DNA of 64,000 bases from Hybos culiciformis (Eukaryota > Arthropoda > Insecta > Diptera > Hybotidae), in the NCBI GenBank assembly GCA_964007475.1, contig OZ023274.1, forward strand, positions 11,619,376 through 11,683,375, given 5' to 3'. The position numbers and the translations under genes were made by a program. A model generated the notes under the pieces. The model was not told the origin of the DNA. It made no database searches and saw nothing but the letters and a program-made list of their open reading frames with translations. This document shows positions 13,835 through 27,446 of the stretch, piece by piece. The first letter of the stretch is position 1. Each line of letters opens with the position of its first letter.

Positions 13835-13890
<56 letters not shown>
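13835..13890. repeat. AAT trinucleotide microsatellite
   Basis: About 18 uninterrupted ATA/AAT units. Confidence 0.95.
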
Positions 13891-13893
<3 letters not shown>

Positions 13894-14148
13894 AATAAAA
13901 AATACCAAAGTATGAAATTTATTTATTGGTTTTGCAAATATAAAATACAGCAGGTATCAAATTTGCATGGCATATATTGGCAAAATTTATTAAATTTTAT
14001 GTCATTTTATTGACTCTATGTATCTTTTTCAATGTTATGTTTATCTTAAATTTTTTGAATAATGTTTTTATATTTAATACTTTTATTTTGTGAAAAAAAT
14101 TATTATTAGTTTTTTGGAGCATAAAATATTTTATATTTTTCTAATAAC

Positions 14149-16030
14149 TTGTTCGCATTATAATTTAAATTCCACTTATATTCCGGAAAACAAATTGCCG
14201 TTCGCATTACAAAATTTGATGAGAACTGGAATTTGACGATGTATAAAAAAAAAAATTGGGAAAGAGAAAAAGTTTTTGTTGTTGAAAATTTTGACTTTTT
14301 ATCTCGATTTTTAACAATTTTATTTTTTTGAAGTGAAACTTCTTTAGAGGCATTGTGATTGAGAGTGAAAAAAATGTAAGTGTCAAAAACAGAACAATTA
14401 TTTTCAAAAAATAAAACAAAATTCAAACGATTATTGTCAAAATTCAAACGATTATTGTCAAAAAAAAAAAGAAAAAGAAAAAATTTATGTGTCAGCTGAT
14501 GATAAAACCGACAGCCGCTAGCAACTTAATGAAGCTTATCAGCGCAATAACCTACTCTATATTAGCTCAGAATTAAAGTCGAAAATACTATTTTTTTTTT
14601 CGATTGAAAGGGAAATATAATTTATTTTAAATTATTGAATAACAAATATTTCATTTATTAATTATTAGTGCTAATTTTCAAAAAGTTTTTGGAATACAAA
14701 TATGTATTCTGAATAAAAATGTTCCAATGCACCTATTTTGTAGATAATTTATTTATGATATTAATTTTTCTTAGTGTAATTTGTAGTTTGTTGGTGTAAT
14801 TTATTTTTGACATTAAATTACACTAATAAAATGCAGGAGGAATATTTTTTTACAATTCCTTTTCAGAAGAAGTACTAATAAACATGAAATTTTTCAGGCA
14901 TATTTGCAAAAGTTATTTTAGGTTAAACTTTTCGGGCAACAAAAAGAAAACATGATTTAAGCCACGCTGCTGTTTTTTCATACATTATTGTCGCTAATAA
15001 CCGGAATTGTGTTTACAGCTTAAAATATAGTAGAAATCATCTGCAATCAGTGTTGCCATAAATCTAGCCATTTTGAAATAATTTTATGCCAGTAAACTTT
15101 TTGAGCTTAAAAAGTATTTTAGAATTTTTAAATGCTTTTATCTCTAATATGGTGTTCGCATTAGGAGAATATTTGTGGAATATGCTGTTTTCCGGAATAT
15201 TTCAGGAAAATTTACTGGATTTTTCATATAAAAATATATTCCGGAATATGTATATTCCACTTTCATATTCTAGTTTGTCAGAGTTAAAATTCTATATTTA
15301 TAGTTACTTTCACTCACTTTTTGAAATTTTGTTATAGTTGGCAACAATTTTTTTTGTCAAATTCGAGTCAATTAAAAAAAAAAAAACAAAATAAAATTGA
15401 TAAAAATAAAAAGTGAGATAAAAAGTCAAAATTTTCAACAACAAATTTCTAAATTTTTATATACATCATTAAATTCCACTTCTCATCAAATTTTGTAATG
15501 CGAACGGTAATTTGTTTTCCGGAATATAAGTGGAATTTAAATTAGAATGCGAACAAGGTATAAGCAGTCGCTGGGTTTTAATTTTTCTAAGCCGCCGAAT
15601 TCCCCAAAACAAGTAATTTTAAGTCGACTGACCGCAGCATTCGAAGGGCAAAAATCAACTAGTCGCCGTCGAAAAAATCGATCGGCGTCATATCTTATAT
15701 GCACTTGGCCATTTTAAATATTTATTTAGCCTTCCCAGAAAATACTACTTGCCATGAAGTTTCACTTCTTCCGTGTGTCCCGAGACTCACATATTTTTTT
15801 TTATTTTGACTCGAATTTGAATAAAAAATTGTTTCCAACTATAAGATAATTTCAAAAAATGAGTAAAAATAACTATAAATGTAGAATTTTAACTCTGACA
15901 AACTAGAATATGAAAGTGGGAATATACATTTACGGAATATTTTTTGATATGAAAAATCCAGTTCATATTCCTGAAATATTCCGGATAACAGCATATTCCA
16001 CTAATATTCTCCTAATGCGAACACCACATA
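14149..16030. mobile_element. Interleaved long inverted repeats (foldback-type transposons)
   Basis: Two pairs of inverted arms cross each other. Pair A is 14149 to about 14320 against about 15385-15558; both outer ends read TTGTTCGCATT and continue through AAATTCCACTTATATTCCGG. Pair B is about 15149-15370 against about 15796-16030; its ends read GGTGTTCGCATTAGGAGAAT. Both outer ends share TGTTCGCATT, so they probably belong to one family. The order A-B-A'-B' suggests one copy inserted next to or into another, or a rearranged compound element. The open frames in the region (14106-14447 minus, 15086-15337 plus) come from the repeats and are not genes. Confidence 0.7.
14421..14461. repeat. 21-bp tandem duplication
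   Basis: ATTCAAACGATTATTGTCAAA occurs twice in tandem, starting at 14421 and 14442. Confidence 0.85.
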
Positions 16031-19000
16031 AGTCAGAAATACTTGCTCCTAGAGTTTAAAAAAATGAGGTTAATAGTTAATTGTTCATCAGTTAGAATAG
16101 ATTATCAAATTTTGTCAAACTTGGTAATAGTCTCGTCTAACTATTTGGTAACGAAATTTTAAGTTTCTTTTAACAAATATTTGACAAAAATGTTAGAAAC
16201 TACGTTTGGACATTAGTTTGAAATATATTAAAATGTCATTAGATTCTGGGAATTTGGAAATGTTAAATTTTTAATTTTTATTAATAATTTAAGATTTTTT
16301 TGGAATAAATAATTCATTATTGAGTCATAAGAAAAAAGTTATATACATATATATTTTTCAATATATGTTATATGTCCCAAAAATTTATAAAAAAACATAT
16401 TGTGTATGATGAAAAACACCACGTAATAAGTATTATTACCACAACTCGAGGGTATTTATTCTATTAATTTAAAAGAAAAATATGTGATATTATATTTATA
16501 CCGCTACAAGGCATAAAAATATTATAAAAAATAAAGTTTAAATTGATGATAGCACGCTATCAAGTTTTCCTGATTTTCATTATAATATGTTTGTAAATGA
16601 CTCTATACTTGACACCGGAAAAATACTCTTGATAAAAAATTTTCTTTATATATATTATGTGATTTAAAAAAAATGTATACAAAATAAAAAACTTATGTAT
16701 TATCTTTTAAATTATTGAATCTTTTTTTTTATGCATAATTTTTATTGTAACTATTATATTATCGAAATGTTTAAACAGTATGAAATGAAAATTCTTGAAA
16801 GCGATAACCCAAGAGCAAGCAACATGAAGCATAAAACTGACTAATGATAGTAACATGGTTTTTTCAAGTCTAATCTACTACAACTATAAATAATTGTTCT
16901 TGAGTTGTCACTGTCAAAAAAATGTAACCACAATTACGAAACCAATGCCTTTTCATTTATTAAAAGATAATGTAATTTTTATTTCGTGTTTACAACTTAT
17001 TACAAAATTTAATAATTCTAAAGCTTATTATAAGTTCGAATTCTTGTACTTATTCTATTATATATCCATTAAATTTCAATTTCTCTTTCATCTATATTAT
17101 TTTTTAAAATAATCTCATTTACGAAAAAAAGGTCCTTTAATGAGTCTCTTATTGACATTAAATTATTTGTAAATATTTTTTAAGTGCTAAAGTATAAGTT
17201 TTTAAATCTTTAGAGATTTTATTACTTTACATTGTAAACACTTCGGGCATATTTTTATAATAAAAAAAAAAATTTTTTATTTAAAAAAAAAAACATTCTA
17301 AATAAGTAACAAAAAGTTTTTTCTGACCAAAACAATATTATGAAGTGTCCTTAGGGTGGTGAAGAAAAATTGTTTGATCTTTTAATTGCTTCAAATATTA
17401 GTTCAGTTCAAACTTTTTTCTTCTGAAATATAAATAAAAATTGTAAGCTAATTAAAATTTTTATAAACTCTACTCTACTTAATTTTATAAACTCTACTAA
17501 AGCTTGGAAGCTTCTAAGTTGATAATAAAATTTTGGTGTTCCGACAATCAATATTGTTTGTTTAAAGTGTTTAAATTAAAATTGTTTTTCATCTAAACCG
17601 AAACCTAAGGTTCGTAAGTTACGATTATTAATTAAAACAAGAGATTCGTCATCTGAATCATTTTCTGATACTCGACATTGATTTCCCATAACTGTTAAAT
17701 ACTCTGTTTCTGCTCTTCAGAGCTTTCAAATTATGTTGCATATCTGTCGTTTTCTAATTTTCTTAAAACATTTATTTGAACATTTTAATATAAGTTGTTT
17801 TGATATCTAGATTTTGGTATATGAATATAATTTGGAAATTTGAATTCATAACACTTTATAAAGCTTCCGTAATATAATTAACTATTTTATTTCTCTCAAT
17901 CACAAGTTTACTCATTGTTTTGTCGATGGGTGGAATTTTCTTATAATAATGGTTTCTAGATTTGAATTTTTCTAGTTTTATTAAAATTGCTCCACCCTAA
18001 TATGTTTTATAATTGTAACCATACCACTTAAAAAAAGCCTTTTTTACCTCATATTTTACGTTAATCTAAAACTTTCTAATTATGATCACTTTGAATGTAT
18101 GAACATGATAGATGTAAAGATATGGTTTGTACACATGAAGTATATTTTAATACACGTATATCAAAACCTTTTTTTGAAATTTCCATTTATCAGAATCAGA
18201 AACGAACTTTTTTTTTTATTAAAATTCTTAAAATAATTGTAATTTGTAAAAGTTATATCTAAATTTTGTTTTATATAACTTTTTTTTCTGTTACGAACCT
18301 AAAATGATTAATTTAATATTTAATATTTTTTATTTTTTTTATTTAATTTTTTTTTCAAGAAAACTTTAGCTTGTACTTATAAAAATCAATTTTACCTCTG
18401 GTAATTATTTTATACACCTGTCTAACTTTTTAATTTTATGACCTTCATGGCCATAAAAGAAATTATATTTTGGGGTTAAAATTATATGAAGAAGTTTAAT
18501 TTTTTTTTAAATGCTACATATAAGAGATTATTATCTGTAAGTTGAAATCTTATGAAATAACAACTTACACGTATTTAATTTAATATAGATTTTATTGTAC
18601 ATTTTGATTATTGCTTAATTATTCATTAGTATTCGTTTACAATGTGTACATAAAAGTATTACAATAATGAAATAATAATATAAATATAAACGGTCCCTTA
18701 GTGGGAGAAAGGTGACCAACTAAGATTTGGGGAAAAAAAATTATTATTTAATGAAATAATTTTATTGATTTAAAACATTGGACCCAAAAATGTTCTGTGA
18801 ACCGAACATTTTAGAAGCAAAACATATTATCAGTACCTACTGTTAATAAATTTACACAACTTTCGCCAGATTCGCCCCCAACAAAATATGTAATTTAAAA
18901 CTTACAAATCCTCAAACTCCCACTTATACAAAACACTATATTATATATAATAATAATATTTCTTTTCACACTTTAATGATGATTCTTAATAACAATACCG

Positions 19001-19281
19001 TGGATTATATTTTTTTTATAGAATATTTTTTACCTTAAACACTGTGACTGACATTTGATAAGTTTTTTCAACACGATACCTACTATACAATTCGTAGGTA
19101 CAATGAATATTATATATAAAAATATATGTGTAATGTTTATTATTTGTACAGTTATTTGATACAAATTATTAATAAAAAATAGTACCTACATTCTACATAT
19201 ACATAATTTGACAAAATATATCTATAAAAAACACATAGAAATATGAATCATGGATTAAAGTAAATAATGTACATACATCAT
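16031..19281. other. A+T-rich DNA, nothing recognised
   Basis: No exon pair, RNA gene or bordered repeat is visible. The frame open at 16894-17112 is not convincing as protein. Confidence 0.5.
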
Positions 19282-19290
19282 TATAAATAT

Positions 19291-19888
19291 GGGGGATGGA
19301 AATAAGGCCGCGACGTTTTTTTGTTGCGGTCTTATTTCATTTTGAAAAATGAAATAAGGCCGCGAAGATTTTTTCACGGCCTTATTTCGTTTTTCAAAAT
19401 GAAATAAGGCCGCGAAAAAATCCTCGCGGTCTTATTTCATTTTGAAAAATGAAATAAGACCGCAAAAAATTCCTCGCGGCCTTATTTCGTTTTGAGAAAT
19501 GAAATAAGGCCGCGACAAAAAAAAACAATTATTCGGAGGCCTGATTTCATTTTGAAAAACGACCGCTAGCCGCAAATCCCACTGACCAACCGCCCGCCCG
19601 CCGCCCTGCTGCCCCCTGCCCTGTGTGCTCACCTCACAAGATTACGCGGCCTTATTTCGTCAAAATGAAATTAGCCCTCCGATTAATTTTTTTTTTGTCG
19701 CGGTCTTATTTCATTTTTCAAAACGAAATAAGGCCGCGAGGAATTTTATGCGGTCTTATTTCATTTTTCAAAATGAAATAAGACCGCGAGGATTTTTTGG
19801 CGGCCTTATTTCATTTTTCAAAATGAAATAAGACCGCAACAAAAAACCTATCGCGGCCTTATTTTTCGCGGCCTTATTTCACTGCGCC
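19291..19888. mobile_element. GC-rich multi-palindromic foldback transposon with 9-bp target duplication
   Basis: The element is flanked by a perfect direct repeat TATAAATAT (19282-19290 and 19889-19897). Its ends are inverted: GGGGGATGGAAATAAGGCCG on the left, and on the right the complement of GGCGCAGTGAAATAAGGCCG. Each arm is built of several copies of the unit GAAATAAGGCCGCGA, alternating in orientation, so each 55-65 bp block is itself a hairpin with an ATTTTGAAAAAT-like centre. The middle (about 19560-19640) is an unusually GC-rich single-copy spacer of CCGCC/CCCTG composition. A 9-bp duplication and modular arms are known from Foldback and Mutator-like elements. There is no transposase, and the open frames across it are produced by the repeat. 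Confidence 0.85.
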
Positions 19889-20367
19889 TATAAATATATA
19901 GTCTTATACATTATATTATGATATTTAATTGATTTGAAAAACTTTTAAAATCATTTACTTCCAGTAAATTAATTTCAGTAATAGGAAAATTTACGATACA
20001 AAAAAAGTATTCTATAGATTTGAGGAAAATATAAATGTATTCTCAATATAAATATAGGCACTACTATCTAGTAAAATCATATATAAGTACACATAGATAC
20101 AACGATTAAAATTTTTTTTTGATCTACAGAATTCTTCAGTTTTCTAATTTGCACGAACTCTTTACAAATGATTTTTAAAAATCTACATTTTCAGTTTAAA
20201 GGTATCGAAAAATTTAATAGAAAAGTCAATTGTTGAAACACAAGTGTAGAAATATTATGCTACGGTGAAAAAAAGTTTGGTTTTTCATCTTTTTTTTAAG
20301 TTTTCCACTGCATTGTAAAATCATCAAGTAAACAATAATATACTTGAGTATCTGAAAAAATTGTATA

Positions 20368-20654
20368 GGGCTTCACCTTAAAAGAATTTGAAATTCTGAA
20401 TTTCATCTTAATGTATTTTGTTATTGTTAATTTCTTAGTTGTTGTTAATTTCAAACACAGGAAAATTGATTACTGTCAAAATGAAAAAAAAGGAAACAAA
20501 ATAAACTTGAAAATAAAAACGTGGTTGCCAATTGCCATATAAAAAACATTGGAAATTTCTTGAGATTTCTCCAGCACAAAAATTTTACGCTCACCTGAAA
20601 ATTACAAAATACATTAGAAATTTGAAACTCAGAAATTTTTTTATGGTGAAGCCC
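20368..20654. mobile_element. Short inverted-repeat element (MITE)
   Basis: GGGCTTCACCTTAAAAGAAT on the left is matched in inverse at the right end by TTATGGTGAAGCCC, with further partial inverted similarity inward (AAATTCTGAATTTC against GAAACTCAGAAATTT). It is about 287 bp with no coding capacity. I could not define a target duplication, so the superfamily stays open. Confidence 0.65.
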
Positions 20655-23600
20655 TTTTATCCAATGATATAGAAATGAAATTTCACTTTAATTATCTTCA
20701 TTGCATGAACATTTTATATTTTGTTTTATACGAATTTAGTCTTTAAGGCTAGTTCATTTATTTTTAGGAATGAAATGATAAAAATATAAAATTTGAAGCA
20801 TTTTTATTGTGCTCCAAAAATTTTTTCAAGGAGTTTGGGTTTCATTTCTCCCAACGAATGTAAACATCTAAATTTTACCGACAAGGTGTATACAAGAGCT
20901 TCATAATTCATACATATTTAACATCATAAATTATAGACTCATTGTTTTTTTTTTTTAATATGAAACGATAACTCTATATAGTTAATATAAAAGTTCATTC
21001 ATTATAACTCCACAGGGAATTGAACTCGTTGTTTAACAAATTTAACCTAACTGACACAATATACAAAATACACTTAAATAATGAATGTAATAATAATTAT
21101 ATTTAGGCACTTATACTTTATTTCAAATATGTTAGAGAAGGTTAGAGGGTTCAGTATAATAAAAGTTCTAAAATAAGTTGAAAATTAAAAGTTTTAGTAC
21201 AATAATTGTTGGAAATTTGTTTTTTTTTTTATTTTTATGCTCCATTCATTATTTTGAAGACACATAGTAGTTAGATAAGAAGAAAATTTTGTTTTCGTAT
21301 ACTCTGAAAGCTAATATATAATTGTAGTCTGTGAAATTCGTGACAAGGATATTTTAATTTAGGTGTGTCAAATTTTTTGCTAATATTTATATTAATAGCT
21401 TCATGAAAGAAAACCAGAACAGTTGAAATAAATAATTGACTAAGCCTTTATTTTTTTTCTTCCTTCTTTATAATCCAACAGATATTTATGTTATTTCATA
21501 ACATTTTTGTTTTTAATAATCTTTTCATTCTTGTCGTTTAGAATTAAAAAATAATAAAAATAAAAAAGCTTTTATGATAAATGTTGATAGATTTTCTTCT
21601 TATTTTATTTTTTTTTATTTTATTCTGTAACTATGTTCGTATTACATTTAGCTGTCTTGTTAAAATCATATAAAATATGATAAAAAATAGCATACATAAA
21701 TAGTATACATAAATATATACATATGTGTATATAAATAAAACATATATATAGAGTGTTATGTTGAAAAAATAATAATAATTTCATGAAAAACAGATTGCAA
21801 GTCACTATGCAAAGTAATTGATAAATGGAAGCAATTTCCTTAAAAAATATTTTCATTTTAATAGAAACAACAACATAAGTTGTTAAAAAATAATAAAATA
21901 AAAAACGAAAAAAAATTCAAGAATTTTCTTTTTATTAATTTTTGAGTGGAAATACTCAAGATAATATTATCATGATGAAAATTAAAAGAAAATAGACGAA
22001 AAAAAAATCATCTAGGATTTATTTAGTCAATTTTTAATTTTAAAGAGAAAATATTTTATGAATTTTAAACAAATATTTGAGTGAGATATATTAGGAATAA
22101 CGTCACACAAACATAGGCATAAGTTGAATGCTCTAATTTGACGATTAGGGTGTTGAACCTAAATTTTTAAAGCAGATTTTTTTCCTTAAAATATCAAAAC
22201 GATAAAGAAAAAATAATTATTCTATTCCTCCGATTTTGAGATAATTAAATTTATTTGCTATCTTTGAATAATTAATAAATTCATTAATTTTTATTTTGTT
22301 TTGTGAAATACTAAAAAAAAAGGATAATCAAGATTCTTTTTTCTTGATGTTAATTATAAAGGCTCCGGATCCTTCATTATGAATAAACAAAAAATAAACA
22401 ACAACAAAAAAAAATCTTAAAATATTTTCCTTAAGGAGTTCATTAATATTATCCTTTTTCATGCTACTCTTGTTATGTAAAACAAAAAAAATATTTTCTT
22501 TCGTTTTTTTTTTTTGTTTGAAATAATTGACTAAGATTTTGAGGTGAATTAATTAAGCCTCTAGGATTGGTGCAAATATTAAAAAAAAATTTTTAGTTTA
22601 AGTGAATTAAATTTTAAGCAAATGTTGCAGGGACATCATTTTTTTGTTTTAACATAATATGACCGAAAATTTAAATTGTCACAAAATTAATAGATTGATC
22701 TAATTAAAAACTCTATATAAAATATTTTATATAAAATGTTTTGAACAATCCAATACATTATGAAACAAACAACACACATAGGTATTTAAAATATTGTTTG
22801 ATAACCGCTGAGCAATTTGTTTGATTATGTCTGGACCCCTTTAATCTTACTTTAAAAAAATATGTTGAAAATTAAAATAAATTAAAATATTCTTAACACA
22901 GTTTTTTAAAACTATGTTTTTCAATAATAAAAAGCTTATCTTAGTCGGTAGTGTTAATTTTAGATTACAGCTTCGCAGAACAGAAATTTTTCTGAAATAA
23001 TTTTATGGTATAAAATTTTTTTTTTTTTTTTGTAACATTCTTGTTTTATTATTTATTTAGAAAAGACAAGAATATTTGTGTCTGACAAGCATTACAATCT
23101 CTGTGGAAAAATAAAATGTAAAAGTTCCCATAAAAGCTATAAAATTATTTTTTTTTGGCTTATGTATCATTAGGTGTAATGTGTAATTATGAGTAATTTC
23201 CTTGAATTATCTTTAATTTTTATTTTTTTATTAATTTCATTTTGAAAAAAATTTAAGTACAAAAGATAAAAAGCACTTATGTATATTTGCAGAAAAAATT
23301 ATTAGCTGTATTTTGAACGTATAATCATTGAAGCTGCAGGATAATGAAATAATCATAATAGTTAAGAAATGTTAAATATTTATATTAAAATAAGTACTAA
23401 CTACAAGAACTATAGTCATTCGCATAAAATTTTATCAGTTTTGGTTACTCTGCTTTATATAAACATAATAAATATATTAAGCTCCTTCAAAATTCTATTT
23501 TCAGAGAATTTTGTTCATAAGTCACAACAGATTTGTAAACATTTTATTTTTCTTATCATAATAAGTTAGCTTTCTCAACTTTTTTTTTCTATGCCATGAA

Positions 23601-26600
23601 GTTCTTTTTTTTTTTTATTGTAGGATTTTCTTTATGAAAAATCTTTTTCCCATACACTTTAATTTATTATAATCCTCCAAGGGTCAAAAAGTAAATAAAA
23701 TTAATTTAAGAGCTTTTGAATAAGATATTTGAATAAAAGCAAAATCTAAAATGTACAAATTTTATTTTTTATTTTATTTTTATTCGGTGTTAGAAAATTA
23801 AGTGAAAAATGATCAATAAAATTAGCGTGTTTTGTTACAATTCTTAATAAATTTTTAATGAAAAAAAAAAATCTTAAGCTTAAATAAAGCATAAAACGTA
23901 AAATATCAACGAAACATTGATTTAATTATTTTCGTTTAATAAAATTATAAAAAAAAATTATAAGCTAATTAGATTAGATTATTCTATTCTGAAATAAAAT
24001 TTTTATTGATAGCTTTTAACGCTATATATATATGTACATAATTTTATGTGCCAAATATGGAACATTAAGTTTGGCGCTATAATGTCAAAGATTTATTTTG
24101 TGAAAACAAATATAAGTAAAATAAGGACCTAGTGGTTATTTGGTTTTCTAAAATGTCAGTTATACTTCAGAAATTCACATTTATTCTCATTCGTTCTGCA
24201 ATATTTAGTTCTGTCAATTAATGCTTTCAATGAATTCTCTCTTACTAACAATTCAAAAAAAAAAAATAAAATTAAAATAATTACAGATTCCTTTTTTGTT
24301 TTGCTTCTTTTTTTTTTATTTTTAATTATAACGCTTATTGTAAAAGTTGCATAAATCTGATAGAACCATTCCCTTCCCCCATACAGAAAAAATAAAAATT
24401 AAAATTAAAAATAAACACAAAACAAAAAATTAAAAACAAGCAGCAACAGTTCACATTAAGTGCTTATTATTAAAAATAATTGACTGTAAAAAAAAAAAAA
24501 GAAATTCCTTTTATCGTTAAAAAAAACAATCAATATTCTTTTTCTTCGGAAAAATAACTTTAGTCATAGCATAAGCATAGAAAGTATGTTTCGATTTAAC
24601 TTTTAAGAGGATTATTATTAAATTTCAAAGATACATAAAAACTCTAATTAAAAATAATTGATTAACATTTTAAAGAGGAAAGAAAAAGTTTTTCCTTCAA
24701 TATGGATGTGTATATAATACATTTATATATATATTCCTTTTTTGCTTTTCCAGCTCATAATTCCTTATTGTCGTTTTTTGTTTTATTACGAAAATTTAGA
24801 AACAAAAAAAAACAAAAAAACAATGAATTAAATCAGAACAGTTTTGATTTTATTTTCATTTTTCGTTTTTTCAAAAATTCTTTTTTCCATTAATTAAATG
24901 TACAAGGGTTCTCATCCCTCTGTGTTTGAAATTTTTGTTTGTTTTTTTTCAATTTGGCCATCAAAATCATTAATTTTTGGATAAGTAATTCTAATACATT
25001 TTTTTTTTTTTTTTTAATTTAGGAATCCTTATAGTACGTACTTATAATTCACACAACGATTTGAAGAAATTTGTACGATTTTCGGGTATAAATGTAAAAT
25101 TTATCAGAAAATCTTTGTTAGCCAAAGTCTCAGTATGAAATCTCTTTAATTAGATAAATTGTGTTATAGGGAAATTAAAATAAAAATTAATATTATATTT
25201 ATATATAGTTGTATTTTGGTTTATTAGAAAAAAATATTCGTAAATAATTTTCACAAGAGTCAAAACTCGTTTTAATTTTTTTTTGTTTGTCCGTTCGTCT
25301 GCCCGTCTTTATGTTCGTAAGACATAATTATAAAAAAAGCTAATCTCAATAATTGTTATTCTTGTATTGTGTTCAAGGATTCGAACCAGGGGATGGATGA
25401 AAATTAGTATATAAGGAAATGTCGATTGCAGCAGAAAATATCCAGCTCCCGTTTGAGTCAAAGGATTCGAGTGGGGCTGGTAATGATTTAAATCATGAAA
25501 TTGAGATGTGAATAACAAGCTCCAATATTTGACAATCTGTTTCTTATAATCTTTTTTTTTGTTTGAAAAGTGCGACGGGAACCTTATTTATTTTATACGT
25601 ACAATTAAAAACAAATGACATTAGTCAACAGAAAATAAAATATAATTGGGTAAAATAATGTATAAGTTTTTGCCTTGCCAGTCAGACTAATTTTTATTTA
25701 AATAATTGTTTTTAACAAATGGGATCTAGAACCTTTTATAATTGCTGGCAGTTTACTTGTTATGATAATTTTTTAAAGGATCCAGATAAGGGAAACTTCT
25801 TATTCGGGAAATTGCTCATTTGGGAAATTGTTTTAGAGAAACTGTTTTTAGGGAAACTGTTTTTAGGAAAATTGATTTTAAGGAAACTTTCCGCAAACCA
25901 TTTTTCAAAAAATTTTCTACTCATAATTCAATAAAAAATAAAATTTATTAATTATGTTTTAATTAAAAAAATTATCTTAGTTAATTCAACAATCAATTAA
26001 ATTACAACAGAATGATTTTTGTTACTTAATTTTTTTAATGACACTTTGATCTTTGATTAATTTATACAAGTCTTTTATGAATTTGTTAACTTATTAATTT
26101 GATGACAAGATAAAATTAATTCTTTTTGTATTTTGTGAATTTCATTTATCTTGAAAAGAATAATCTTAAAATGTGTCTTAAGGTCGTTTATAATTTTTAG
26201 ATTATATTAATATTAATTCAGTGAAATGAAAAATATTATTACTTAAATTTTGGAAATGTTGCTTAAATGATTGCTTTTTAATAAATATCAAAGAAATAAA
26301 AATGTGGGAACTTTAGGAACATAGAAAAAGATAAATTCGAAAGTATTTAAAATCGATAAATGGGAATTGGGGGCGATATCTCATTGGTGACGTATAGATA
26401 TCTACATTTTACATTTTTAACATTGATTTTCATTCATTGAGACGCTTTTCTAAATTAATTAATTTATAGGATTTTATAAATATACTATTTTTTTAACCTT
26501 GTCTAAAAATAAATACAATAATTAAGTGAAAATCATAATTATTGTAATTTATTATTTCATCAAATATTCTTACAAAGGTAAACATGTGTCAAAAAGTTTT

Positions 26601-27058
26601 CTTTTTCTTCTTAAACCAAAAACTTACCATATTCTAATACCAAAAACAAAATACCAACAATTATTTTTCTGATTCATATTTAATTTTATAAATAGAATAT
26701 ATATTTATAAATATATAAAATGAAATAGTTAATAAACCCTTTTTTTTTATTTCAATTTACAGGTAAAGGTTCTGTTAAGATAAGTTTCTTCGAATAAAAG
26801 ACATGTGTGTGTAGGTATTTATTTATTTTATACTTTTCTTTTTTTGAACAAATTAGTATGGTAATCCCAAAATTTAGAAATTTTTTTTGTTTTTTTTTTT
26901 AATTAGAAAATTTAAGGATTAAAATATTATACCTACATAATAATTATGTAGCCGGCAAACAAAACTTTTTTTTTTATCGCATAAATTTTAATTTTACATA
27001 AATAAAATAAAATACCTGCGTATAATTAAATTTAAATTTTAAATCCTTTTTATTTCAG
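20655..27058. other. A+T-rich DNA, probably intergenic or first intron of the RASD gene
   Basis: No conserved coding exon is visible. A degenerate tandem repeat lies at about 25790-25890. The minus strand near 25370-25510 contains a B-box-like GGTTCGAATCC but no A box at the right distance. If the RASD gene has an upstream exon as its reading frame suggests, part of this stretch is intron. Confidence 0.4.
25790..25890 (+). repeat. Degenerate 15-18 bp tandem repeat
   Basis: Five to six imperfect units of GGGAAACTGTTTTTA type follow each other. The frame across them (25719-25934) reads LGKLFLGKLILRKL, a product of the repeat and not evidence of a gene. Confidence 0.6.
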
Positions 27059-27362
27059 ATTTCGTGCGAATTAACATATGTGTTAAAAAAAACAGGTTTC
27101 AAATAATAATATCAACATTGATAGTGAAAATAAAAAACATTTAAACACCATTTCAACAATAGCAGAAGAAGAAGAACAACATAACCCAAAACCAGCATCA
27201 ATCCCGAATAAAATATTTTAATAAAAAAAAAAATTAAAAAAAAAACAAAACACAAACGATTATAACGTTTTCATAAAATAAATAAATAAATAAAAATAAA
27301 ATAGAATAAAAATTAATTTTTCATATCCAAAGATCCAACATATTAACATTCTTCTCCCTCAG
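27048..27362 (+). other. Possible 5' non-coding exon region of the RASD gene
   Basis: A strong acceptor-like site (CCTTTTTATTTCAG) ends at 27058 and another (TTCTTCTCCCTCAG) at 27362. Between them the sequence is C- and A-rich, with a stop-free stretch 27087-27221 (AEEEEQHNPKP in one frame) that has no ATG. It may be 5' UTR, a upstream coding exon, or neither. It cannot be joined in frame to the exon at 27447-28057 because TGA TAA at 27441-27446 intervenes. Confidence 0.3.
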
Positions 27363-27446
27363 TTTACTTTTTTTTCATAAATAATTTACCTTTTTTTTTT
27401 TTTTTTCATTTTGCTTTTTGCTTTTTGTATACAAAAGTTTTGATAA

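Larger units (their letters stand above)
11202..14148. other. A+T-rich DNA with simple repeats, no gene recognised
   Basis: It contains a TA dinucleotide run (11826-11858) and an AAT trinucleotide run (13835-13890). The short open frames at 12466-12711 and 13086-13316 have low-complexity composition and no homology I can see. Confidence 0.5.

Noticed and set aside
14106..14447. 113-codon minus-strand frame
   Set aside because: It lies in an inverted-repeat arm and has low-complexity composition; no protein features.
19432..19831. Frames with repeated ISFFKMK/ISQNEIRP phrases
   Set aside because: They are translations of the palindromic foldback unit, not genes.
25370..25510. B-box-like GGTTCGAATCC on the minus strand
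   Set aside because: No A box at tRNA spacing and no cloverleaf pairing. Too little to call a tRNA or SINE.
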